Below, one piece after another: positions 11,380-23,700 of a DNA stretch of 44,834 bases (position 1 is the stretch's first letter; each line of letters begins with the position of its first letter). The stretch covers positions 103,592-148,425 of the forward strand of contig JH153840.1 in assembly GCA_000226015.1 (NCBI GenBank), written 5' to 3'. The notes under the pieces are model-generated. The model had not been told where the DNA came from. It ran no database searches and worked only from the letters and a program-made list of their open reading frames with translations. Source of the stretch: Mnemiopsis leidyi. Taxonomy: Eukaryota; Ctenophora; Tentaculata; Lobata; Bolinopsidae. Made by a program: the position numbers and the translations under genes.

Positions 11380-11722
11380 CTAAGCTTTGCCTAAATTGTT
11401 GTACGAGTTATTGACGGCCGTCTTAGTGGGTGTCGCGTTTAGAGGCCGCTGAGATCCATAATACATGTTACCGTACTGCTCCGAGACGTAACCACGGTTA
11501 CTCTGATTGACCGGCAAGCTCTGACGACCGGGGATGCCCCGTTGGAAGCTGCTACCATGGTAACCGTTCTCTTGGGGAGGTGCGCGCAGCCCGCAATCCC
11601 GGACTTGCTGCTGGTAGTGGTATCCGTTTTCTCGGTGCTGCACTTCCGTCGGTTTCGTAGGTGATTGGACGGGAACACGCCGTCTCATAGACCTGTAACC
11701 ATCTGCTTCCACGATCCTTCCG
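11380..11722 (-). CDS. NAV: NAV homologue, terminal coding exon
   Basis: The acceptor is ctactgtttcag before CGGAAGG. It completes a split Ser codon (AG|C) from the previous exon and runs to a TAG stop at 11380-11382. It encodes about 113 residues, polar and rich in Gln, Asn, Tyr and Arg (RSMRRRVPVQSPTKPTEV early, many NGY/RGY motifs, ending NSYNNLGKA). No known domain recognised; it looks intrinsically disordered. Confidence 0.75.
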
Positions 11723-14700
11723 CTGAAACAGTAGCCATGGGATAACTATAGCACAATATGAAAAAACACTAACAGAGGTATACCATTAAATTTCTGGTTA
11801 TCAAGCGATTAACGACCTCTTTTTGTGCTGTGTATAACATGACATTATACGGACGGTTTTCATACACATTTCAGCAAGATATCATACACATTGGCTTCGC
11901 TAACGAACACATGGGGCTCAACAGAACTTGAGTCCCAAAAATTCCACAAGTTTCACTTTCACCCGTACTGGCTGGATTTAAATTCTCTCACCTTTCATAA
12001 CAAATCAAAATCATGACATCATGACTACCGGACATGCAAGTTTTACTGACATGCGGACGACTTCACTTCCACGTACCACACAACACTCAAAGTTGAAGTT
12101 TTTCAGGATATTTTCTACTACTCTTCAACGCCATCTCTAGACCATCGGAGAAAATTTCTTCGTCACCGATTTATAAGAAGCTTTAGGTTTGAGAATTTAA
12201 AGAACGTGTAAATTATACTACATAAACACGTAACTTGCACAGGTTATTTGACGAAAGGATATTTGTGAAACTAAATAGTTACCTGGCTATCGCTTCCTCG
12301 CTCCCACTGCTGAAACTGGTGGTCCTCACGGGAGGAGCTGGGTCACATGACCCGTTGTTAAGGTCACGTGAACCGTTGCTAAGGTCGCGTGACCCGTTGC
12401 TAAGGTCACGTGATGAGTGGCAAGGCGTGCTGTTGGGGGTGGTGTTTGCGGTTACTGTGGAGATACGCAGATGATCTTTTAAACATTTCACCACTTCCTC
12501 CTGAGGGAAAGCGGTGTCAAACAAAATTTTACACACAATTCAGCAGAAAAGTTGAGAGTACAATGAAATAAAATTTTATGCCATAGGATTAGTAGTCAAG
12601 TTCAGTGGTTAATTCCTGGAAACAAATCAAGGTTCCACAGACTAGGGTAAATAGATTCTAAGAAAGAGTCGATAATTGGAGTTTGACCTTTTATTTTATT
12701 CCACATTATCATCTTTATGAAGGAAGTTGTCAGTTCTGTGATGGAGGAAATGTCGGAAGGACATGCTTTGTCACCTCAGATTCAGGATTATGGAATTGGA
12801 CAGGCGGTGGAGGAGTGTAGACAATTGGGGGTGCTAGATTGGTTGGAAGTGCGGGAGATGGTGGGGGAGGAGGTATCATATCTGCCTCCAGAATAGGAGA
12901 AGAAACGAAGATTGGGGCGGCAGGGATATCTGGTGAAGAAGAGATTACATCCGATGAACTTCTGTCATTTGGCGATCTGTCTTCAGGTCGAGTTGGAGGT
13001 AAACTTGGAGGACGAGGAGCAAAATCAAGGCTCTGTCTCACTTCAGTTACTGCCGGCAGGGTTTTGTTTGAACCTCTCACCTCTTTTAACGAGTCTAAAT
13101 CGTTCATAAAAGAGTTTATCTCACCGAATATATCATCAAAGTCCTGCATAATTTTTCCCTGGTCCTTCGATTGCACTGGGCCATCATCAAGTTTCGACTT
13201 CACAGCTTTCTTTTTACTCTTCCCTTTGTAGTATTCTATCCCAATGACAGGGTGCGGATCACCCTTAGCAACATCGTCCAACAAGGCATCAAGGGAACAC
13301 AAACTCTCCGTTTGAGCAGCAGTGGAGACGCTCGACGAGGGCGGGTTTGAAGCTGCAGAGATGTCGTTATCAGGAGAGGTACTGGCCATGGGAGCGGGTG
13401 TCTGAACAGTGGACCTGGGATGGTATCTGCCGTTCTTGTAAACGGGCTTCGGACTGATCTTGGGTTTAGGTTTAGAGGGTACTGGCGGTTTTGGCTCTTG
13501 AGGTGGATCAGGAAGGGACGTTTCTTGGCTGTTCCGTTCCTTTGCTGGGATGGCAATGTCTACTAGTTTCACGTAGATTGGATTATCAGCGCCGCTTTTT
13601 GAAGGGGATGCATTGTGTTTTTCTGGGAGGAACGTCCAAGGACTTAAAGTCGGGTCACTAGAAACTGAACTGCTTTCCTCAGAGGTTCCAGCTTTAGAGA
13701 ATGTGTTATCTAGCAGGGAATGTTTATTTTGAAGAGACTCAGTGTGAGACAAAGAGGAGACTAAACTAGGACTCTCGTTTTCGTTGTCTCCCGATTTCAA
13801 GATTAAAGATTCTCCTCTACGTAAACAGTTAACTCGGTCCGAAGAACTCAAATCTGGGGAGGTTTTGGTCCGGTTTGGTAGTGGAGGAGGAGTTAGAGGA
13901 ATACGAGGAGGGGGGCGAGGGGGAGCTGCAGACTTTCTTGGAGGAATGTGCAGAGAGACATGGGCCGAGTCAGCAGAATTCTCATAAATTGTAGGAGGGA
14001 TGGAAGGACTAGAACGTCCTCTGGGAGACTGGTTCCTCCTGCGTTGAGGGGAGGAACGTCGGGGAGAAGTCTCAGATTTAGCAGGACTGAAGAGGGACCG
14101 GGGAGGGATGTAGAGGGACCGAGGAGGGATGTAGAGGGACCGAGGAGGGACGGGAGGAGAAATTAGCGAGTATTTGGTCGGTCTATCAGGAGTCTGTATA
14201 TTGTCTGTCTGTCTTTTTGTGCCTTGGAAGTTGGCAATCAGTGTGTTTGTTTTATGTCTGTCTGTATGTTTGTAACATCTACTTGGTGTTGTCCTCGTAA
14301 ACATTGTTTTTGTCTGTCCCACTAACTTTAGCATTTCGTCAACCTTAAGATTGTTCAGTAAAAATCCACAGAATGACAACAGTTAAAACTTGAGCCACCA
14401 TTTCAGAAATGCCAAAACGATTTCGAATGAGGTTAACAATTTAAACTCGTCAAACTTACGATCTGATCTTGAGTAAGAAGATTAGATCCGCCGATGAGAG
14501 GGCCGCTTCTGTAACTGTCAAAGTTAATTTCGGAAGAGTTGATGCCCTGAAGTAGATCACAGTATTCTCTCGAAGTAGTCCAAGGATAACTACCCTTGAT
14601 GAAGTCGACTGGGTCGGCCCAGCAGGCGTGCTTTCTGCCGTAAACCTGGAAGTCAGATGAGAGTTAGACCTACTAGGGCTATAAACCTAAAAGTCAGATG

Positions 14701-17700
14701 AGAGTTAGAACTACTAGGGCTATAAACCTGAAAGTCAGATGAGAGTTAGAACTACTAGGGCTATAAACCTAAAAGCCAGATGAGAGTTAGACCTACTAGG
14801 GCTATAAACCTAAAAAGTCAGATGAGAGTTAGACCTACTAGGGCTATAAACCAAAAAGTAAACAGATTTTAAACAAATCTCGAAATCCCGCTGCTCAGAC
14901 ATCGGGGAGCCCTGCAAGTTGCAACACGCCCTCCTAAATACCTGCAGGCCGTGTTTGACGGTTGAGATAAGATGAGGTGTAAGTGTCATGTTCCACAGGG
15001 ACAAGAACCACTCCTCTGACTTCTCCACATCGGGCGGACAGGACATGAACTGCGTTGGTCCCATCAGGCATGTCCCGTCTACGTGTTGCTTTAGTGTGTC
15101 GTTCACGTGCCGCCAAACTGACACAAACCAGTTGAAAATCTGGGGTGAGAGGAACGTGAGAAATAGTTGCTGGGTACGTGAAGAAATAAGGCAGGGAAAA
15201 TGAGATAATATTAGTTTGAAAAAAACCCAAAATAATCTTGAAGACCGACGAAAAACACCAAAATCAAGAACGAACAAGAACAGAATAAATAGATCTATTC
15301 TCAATCTCCAGGAGCACTCAAGAACGTTTTTTTAAACCCACATGCTTCAGTTTTGGCCGCTGTTCAGGAGGCTGTGTGGCCAGTAGACGGTTGAAGTGCC
15401 GGTCCAGTAGGCCCTGGAAGGGTTCAGACTGGGGAGAACACCTCACTACTCTGATGTCTCTGAGAGGCTGGGTCTCTGTTTCCTCTGTCAGCAGCAGTAT
15501 GAAGCTATACCTGGAAGGAGATCAGGTTGAGCTTATTTTGGACTCCGGGAATTGGAATCCAAGTCGATGTTCTTTAAATTTGAGAATATTCAGTTCGATC
15601 ATATCACAAATAGCATTTGTGTTTGCAAAGTTTGGGTTGTAGTTATATAAATTTATTGAATTAAGCCATAATTTTGGCACTAAATACTGCGCAATTATAT
15701 CGAGGTTTAGGTTATTCTATGTCACTTACTTTGCCCCAGGAGATTCTCGTATAGTTTTGATGGTTTCAGTGGAGATGGCAGTTTGAGTGTAATCGTTTAC
15801 AATAGCTACAACTGGTGTAGTACTGCTGGATAAACGGGTCTCAAACCTGTGGAAGTGATATTAGTTTCATGGATGTGGAAATCAGGGATATTGAGCAGGA
15901 CAATATGGTCAGGAAGGGGTCAGGAACAATAATCTAGGGGTTAGGTTTGAGGGGTGCAACCCCCAACATAAACTTACTTCTTATTAAGTATTTAGCAGGA
16001 TAATGATTTACTTCTTTTTGGCCGTATCATTAAATTCAATTTGGTTCAAAAGTGGCAAAACAGAGCCTGGGGGAGGGGGGGGGGAGGCCGAAGGGGGCGA
16101 AGGGGGCGGGGATGCAACCTAAAACATACTTCTTGAGGGAGTCCTGGTCGTTGAGTTCGCTACTCTCGTACACTATAAGGTTCTGGACCTGGTGATCATC
16201 AGGTCTCAGCTCACTTAGCAGGTTCCTCCCTAACAGTTCCGCTATGTAACTTTTACCGGTGTACCGAGGTCCGCTTATACACGTCACGTGCTCCATTTTC
16301 AGGGCGCTTTGTGCGATCTGCAGGGAACATGGTGAAATTCTAACTTAGAATAATTGAAAAAATATCGCCGTGTTCTGAGAGCTTTTCGAAATGACATCTT
16401 TAACATTTGCACTTAGAACTTGAGAGACAAAATACAAATTTTAAACATAAAAAGAGCGTGTAGCCGAACCTTCAAGAAGCTGAGAGGAAGGAGAGAATCA
16501 TAAGAGATATTATCACATCCAGCACCGGTTCTAAAATTGACAACTATAGCACCCCTCATCTCCCTCACATCCACACTAGGTGCAGCCTCGCTCCCGTCCA
16601 GCCGTCTTCGCACTGTGTCCAGGGTGTAGTCCTTCAGGGAGGTGGTCCTCAGTCCTAGCTGCTTTCCTGGACATTAAATATTTACAAGTTACATTCCTAG
16701 CTGCTTTCCTGGACATTAGATATTTACAAGTTACATTCCTAGCTGCTTTCCTGGACATTAGATATTTACAAGTTACATTCCTAGCTGCTTCATTGAATAT
16801 ATAACATTTACTTTGGATGTTTACTGTTTTTGATGTCATGACGTGAAATTATTGAATATACATGCTTTTTGTGAGTCTGGATACGGCCTATTTTGATAAT
16901 TCACAAGGCTAAATCAGAAACAAGTAGTGTTGAGTCACACAGTTATCCCCCAATAACACACACACACTCAAGGAACGCCCCAAACCTGGATCAATGAGCT
17001 GGAGGTGGTTGGCAAGACATGTCAGGATCATGGCGTCAAGGTCGCTCCAAGAAGTGGTGTCCGTTATCCCGACACTCCCGACAGTGTACTGTGTGTTGTG
17101 ACAGTGTATCAACACCGCTATTCGGTACAGCACTTGTCGGTCTGAGCGTTCGTCTGAGGGAGGCTTTATTTAGCGTATATTTAACGTTAGTTTAGCGTAT
17201 ATTTACCGTTTGTTTGTTTACCGTTAGTTTAGCATCACCCGCCCAGAGCTCCCGGCATTACCTGCATCTGACAGCTTTACCTGCATCTGACAGCCATCGT
17301 TATTCGCTGTTTTTGTAAAGAGGGTGTGCGGAGAAGTGAATATGATTGATAGTTATTCATATTGCTACATCAATATTTGTATCAAAGTATATCCAAATAC
17401 ACTGATCATAACAACCTAGACATCATACCTTTGATATAGTTGACGAGGGAGTTTAGTACAGTTTTACTTTTGTTCTTCAGATCTTGAACCTCTTGGTTTA
17501 GACTTCTTATCTGAGTCTCCAGTTTCTTGCAGTTCGCACAGATACTTTCGTATCGGCTATTCGGAATCTGGAGATTTGGCCTTCAGTTAGCTCTCTGGAG
17601 ATTTAGTTTAATCCGGATAATTGACAACATCAATACTAGTATAGCGGTTTGAAGCGCGTTCGTGGGTTCGGGAAAATTCTTGTAGCCTAAAAAACCGAGA

Positions 17701-20700
17701 AATATGAAATATAACCTTCTGATGTTCGATGATGAGGTTAGAGCCGTTAGAAGTGTTTCCATTAGTGTGCTCGTCAGGCGAAGTGACGTGACGAGGGGAG
17801 GGCGAGGAAGAATCCCACTCTTCCTCCCACTCTTTCTTCTTCCCGCGGGAAAACGCTCGGGTAAGCGAACCCTGTGGTGAGAAAATGCGTTTTTCAGGGG
17901 TTTTCCCGTTTCTGTTTTCCTCAACACGATGCTTAAACAGGCTTTAATTGTTTTCTGGCACATGCAAGACTGGGAAAGAAGTTGAGGGATTGTATGATAA
18001 ATAAAGCATATTTTGAAGTATTACCTACCCCAAAATCTAACCAAACTACAGGGAACATTCTGTTGCCGGTCTACTTACCTTCCAACTTTTTCTTGTTTTC
18101 TTCCGGCGGTCGAAGTGTGAAGGATTCTCGATGTCAATATCAGAGAAATCCGAATAACTTCCGTTGTACGTATTGTGGCGCTGGAGCGTATGAGATTTCC
18201 CGTTTCCCGGACTAGCCCCTACTTTCCCGTTTCCCGGGCTGCTTCCCGCCATGGAATGAGCCCGCAGTCGTTCCAACTCCGCCTCTTTCAATTCGTTCTG
18301 ATTTGTTTCGTGTTCCAGTCGACTAGTCAAACTCTCGATGCTCTTTTGAAATGCGGCAAGCATGTGATTCTAAAGGGGGAAAACGTGCTCTAATCATGGG
18401 TTCTAGTAATCAGTCACTAGAAAGAAAGATCGTGCAGTGGAAAATATCGGAATTTAGTGAATAGCATGCTTCTTGCAGTGTTATTCATAGATAACCGAAA
18501 CTTCTCAGTTTTTAAGACTATAATTGCGAGTTTATCTTTATCACAAATGTAAGAAGTATAATCTTGTTTAAGATCGAAAATGCAAGAGTGAATAGTAGGT
18601 ATCTTGATTTTCAAATAAACTCACGTTGGTATTGAGTTGGTCTCGAGACGATTCTTCCTTTGATCTGGACTTTTCTAATTCTCGCTTCAACAGCTTGATC
18701 TGAAGTTGAAAAAGCGCGTTAACTTCCAATCTGATTCAGCTTTCTATCTGAGCAGGTACAATTAGTTTATTCAGTCCCCTGACTGGATACAATTCGTTCA
18801 TTTCAACTTTATCAATTGATTAAAACCGATAAGTTTGAGAGTATTGGGATTTGTTTACCTCTGAGAGCATATCGGTCTCAGACTTCGGTACACGATCGAT
18901 TTGAGCAGTTGCAAACATATTTCAGCCACACTGTTGTATTAATAGATAAAACTGAGAAATGCTGGAGGGGGAATAAAAAAGCATAGCAATTCCACACGGT
19001 TATTAAAAAGTTAATGAAGACGGGAAATGAGGTGGCAGCATTCCATGACGCAGTTCCAAACGCAATCCTCTAATTAAAGAGAAAGCCGATAAGCTTCATC
19101 ATAATTCGAATATTTCAATTTCAAACAAACGTTAGCACCAATTAAACTGAATTACTAAAGCTATCAACAAGAGAAAGTACAAGCCAGGGACAAAGCCCGA
19201 TCTGGTGCAATATGTGACAGGAAAAGTGCATAAATATTGTGTAAGTACATGCTTCCTTGACTTGGAGTCACGTGATAAGCTGCGTTAGCTAAAACACTGG
19301 GATTGTTGGTGGAGCCCAATCACGACTTACTAACTCAACACCCCCAAATTTATCTCGGCGTACTTTAAGCCCCCCAACCCTTGCCCTAGAAACAAGCAAA
19401 AAAATCTTTTGATGTTATCAGTTGTATAACTAGTTGGACCGGGTCTCTCTTTAAAAAGCACAACAAAACTACAAGTTTATCGACCAGAGATGCACCAGAG
19501 TTCATCCTCCCCCGATGCATTGTGCTGCAGTCAGAAAAGTTACATATTGTAGAATTGCGAGTGAGTGTGGAGGAGGTTAGACCAAATAAGGAGAGAGGAG
19601 TTAGGTAAAGCAATACGGTCGGAGATAGAGAAGCAGGACAACATAAATGTCACGAATTTCGGGAAATAAATAGATTTATTATAAAGTGGATTTATATTTC
19701 AGGAGGTATACCCCAAAATTGACGATCCGTTTAGATATTAGGGCAACGTTCTTGTAAAAGGTTTTACTAAATCGCAACTGCTAGACAGCTTTCTTTTACA
19801 TTAAGAAATATCCAACCTCAATGGTTTCTAAAGCCTATTGCACTATGAATTGTTCTGAAATGACGGAGGCCACTTAAAGATAATTAGTTAAAATTTAGAT
19901 TGGAGATGACGAAAGAGGTTTATTTAATATTGCTAGCTATATTTATTCAGTGCAACTACTTCTATTAAGCAATAAACTAGCAAACAGTGCTGCCTGGAAA
20001 CAAAGACCACAAAGCATTGCTCCACCACAGCCTGAGACGACAAGCTCGGCGGCGAATGCCACACAAACGACCCATTTGCTAGGATTAACAGCCGAACTGA
20101 TCAAATTTCCGGGTAGAACTTGCTGTACCTCCTTTATAGGCAGGACTGTACCACCTTTATAGGCAGGACTGTACCACCTTTATAGGCAGGACTGTACCAC
20201 CTTTATAGGCAGGACTGGACTGTACCACCTTTATAGGCAGGACTGTACCACCTTTATAGGCAGACCCGTTAGACGAGCGACAAATCAACATTTAACACAA
20301 AACAGCAAATAAAACAGACATCTATCCAAAGCCTACATTACATGATCATAACTATACAAGACTATATAACTAACATAAACTAAAGAGTATAACTATAATA
20401 TAAACTATGAAACTAATGTGTTTCACTATAACATAAACTAATGATTTTAACTATAACATAAAGTCAATAGTATAACTATTTAAACAAAAACAAGATAGTA
20501 TAACTTGAACTATGCAGACAATCACATGACTGAAAGTAGAGGATACATAGAGGGTCAACACTAGAAACAGCGGAACACAAACTTAACATCCAGCACTTAA
20601 GGGAGTGGATAAAGCCAATCTACTTAGATTGTCTACTACGCCTCACTATCTACAGAAACCTTGTAGAGATCTCGTTATCAGCTCTGCACTAAGCAGAGTT

Positions 20701-23700
20701 CCCTCAGTAACTATCTAACCTCACTTTAACATTACGAACTAGTTTGTCTCGCCCTGCGTTAAAGTGGTCGCATGTCATGATAAATAGCATGAGGTTTCAT
20801 GGTTATATGTATCAGAAGAATTATCCAACTAAATGACATAGTAAGGATTCAGCTAAGATGAATAATATATGACTGACATAATATGATAATTATTATATGA
20901 TTACAATCATATAATATTCAATCTCCAGTAACTTAGCTAAATGACGTAGCAGGGTCTTATGGGGCTGCTTGTCTGTAAAGCAAGGTTTGAGAAGCACGCG
21001 TGATTTGGGCCTATATAAAAGTCAGTTCTACAAATAGTAAGCAAGGGACTCAGGTGGTAGTACAAAATTGCAGTTAAGGGATGTAGGCGGTAGTATCTGA
21101 CTGTTCAAGGTAAAAGCGCTCAAGATGACAAGAAAGGTAAGGAACTACAAACTAACTACAAACTAACTACAAACTAACTACAAACTAACTACAAACTAAC
21201 TGCAAACTAACTACAAGGACTGAGCAGTACAACTGACACTGACCTACTACTTCCGGCACAACAGCAACACAAACATCTCGCCTGAAAACCAAAAGGGAGC
21301 GGTCCTTTTTGTACACCAATATTTATGTGAGGTTATAGGAATAAAGCTATAGATAAGGCCGTAACTATTGCTATAGCGTAACTATAGCGATAGTTACAGA
21401 TGTAATATATAACTTACAGCACGTGACCATGTGAAAAGGGTATAGCGAAACATTGAGATGTCAAAAATCAAACTTTGTACAGTACCCCAAAAATTAAATA
21501 TAAACAACAAAATTTGACCATGAGGAGTAAAAATTGATTCCAATTTCTCAATTTACGTACAGCAAATCATACATTTTAAATTTGACGATAAGGGATAGCG
21601 AAATATTCCAAATTCTCAATTTACGTACAGCGAATCATACATTTTAACAGAGTTGAAATAAAAGCCTAATTACTTAAAGTTCATATCCGGGAGGGGATGA
21701 GATATTTCCCAAACAACCTGCATAGTGAGCACATAACACACATGAGCAAGACAAAATACCGTGACGGTGGATAAAGCAATGCTTGTTTAGAGACTTAAAA
21801 ACAGCGGATACTGTCATAACTACCACATTACTTCATGTCTTCATTGTAGAACTGTGTTCTTTACGATAAGAGAAGCAGTTGTAATGAAAAGAAGAGACGG
21901 AAATTAATTAATTAATGGTAAATTAGACATAAGGTAGAGGGAGGTGTGTCCTGGAGAACACCTGATTTAGAACAGAAATAGAACTGCAGCTGATAGATTT
22001 CTAATGAAGCTGGTCATTCATAATAACAATCTGTGGGTTTGCAGAAAAACGGTGATGTTGCAGTCGAAATTAAAACATGAAAGAGGAAGACTAATAAAAA
22101 AATACTTAATTTCAGTCTTTGCTTTGACGAAATAAACCTTAAAATAACTTGTAATAAAAGTTACTGTTAAAAATTAAACTATATTTCTCTTTACATCGAA
22201 TGCATTGATGCGCCATCTAAAGATGAACAAATGTTACGGCGGTTTCTTGGTTGATGGGTTGTCTTGTAAATAAGATATCATACTAGCTAGCTTGAAACTT
22301 TCTACCAAGAAAATGTAGAAACAAGTCTGGTCTGCATCTGTTTTAAATTTACTGGAAATCTGGGAACTAGATATTTTGTTACCAGGTCGAAAATTTTAAA
22401 CTTTGAATATTTGAAATGTGTCAAATATCATTCTTGCTGAAAAAAAAACGAATAATTGCGGGGGCCGTAGCAGATTCTAATTTAATAAGATAAAGAAAGA
22501 ACAAACAAACTTACATATTTTTATTTAAAAACTAAGTTGAATCGACAGTAACCAGGAACGTATTGAGTAGTTTAAGCATGCAAATTCAATAGGAGTGATG
22601 GAATGAAAACTACCGAATAAGTATTTCTAGCTTGGTTAAACATTTGGAGTAAGCTCAACAAAGAATAAGCTGATAAGATTTAAAAGGGAAACTTGTAGAT
22701 CTTCAATTTAAACAAAGCAGTTAATGAAAATCAAATTCTCTAATGTAAATGTTACTTCTTTACTGGAAATTAGGGTTCCAAAGAATACGAAGTAAAGGCG
22801 GAATGCAAGGAGAGGTCAGCCATGCTTGTCAAGATTTACCTTTATATTAAAATTCAGGGCACTGTAATTCCTGCGAATCAGTGTAAATTTGCGGAATGAT
22901 GTCACCTTCTTCGAGAGCGTTAAAGAATAAGTGAGCTGGTTTAAGTTCTATTGTATTAGATTTCAACTCACGATTTGCATCCAGAAAATAAAAGAAGAAT
23001 TAAACATCGAGAAAGAAATGACAACAATTAAAGGACCGGTTCAGCGGAAAAATTAGATTACAGATTTCCAGAAATGAAAAGTAGAAGATTACGACTTAAA
23101 ACAAGGACGTCACTTAAGTTGATCGGAACGGGACTTGAAACAGAGAAAAAGAAGAACGACAGAAACAGTGAAGTCACGAACCATACCGAGTAGACCGGTA
23201 GACAATAGAATTACCAAGATATGATCGCACAATACCAACACATCTCAGACCGTTATGTGAACTGTAGTTCTGTCATGGGACCAGGTGCTAAATTCGATAT
23301 TCCTGATCCCAGCGAGGCCCCCTTTTTACCTTGTTATTCGATTCTGTGGAAGTAATTGGAATGAATACCCCGATTTGGGTCCTTATCTCATCCGGATGTC
23401 CAAAAGTTACTGACCCGGCAGATGGTTAAGGTATGATTATCATCTTGATAATATGAGAACTTCAATTATCCTAATTAGCAGGTAAGTGATTTGATTATCG
23501 GATAATCAAACTGCATTCTTTGGGCAAGAATTCTTTTAGTAAGGATATTAAGATCATGGCGATCAATTTTGAATTCAATGAATACTAAGAAAGAACAAAC
23601 AAATTGATTCCAGTAACTTTTATAGGTGCGAGCCAAAAACCGACAGCAAAGCAGCTTCGATAAAATAATTCACACGCACTAACTAAGGAGCAAAGGAAGA

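Noticed and set aside
12839..14166. Several plus-strand ORFs opposite the large Pro-rich exon
   Set aside because: They are Gly-rich shadows created by the complementary Pro codons. The minus frame is longer, spliced and phase-consistent.
11380..14343. A separate downstream gene instead of a NAV tail
   Set aside because: Phase 0 joins the conserved block to VDEMLKL, which resembles the normal NAV C-terminus, and no start codon with independent context is evident. Kept as an alternative only.
14810..15304. Longer continuous minus ORF around the 14942-15139 exon
   Set aside because: Only the central part matches NAV. The ends are intron, with clear acceptor and donor.
16576..16839. Minus ORF with AARNVTCKYLMSRK repeats
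   Set aside because: It reads the 42-bp minisatellite in a frame that disagrees with the conserved KQLGL..KDY exon frame. It is a repeat artefact.
17583..17963. 126-codon ORF over the 17716-17871 exon
   Set aside because: Wrong frame (RRKSGRKSG). The frame giving KKKEWEEEWD keeps phase 0 with both neighbours.
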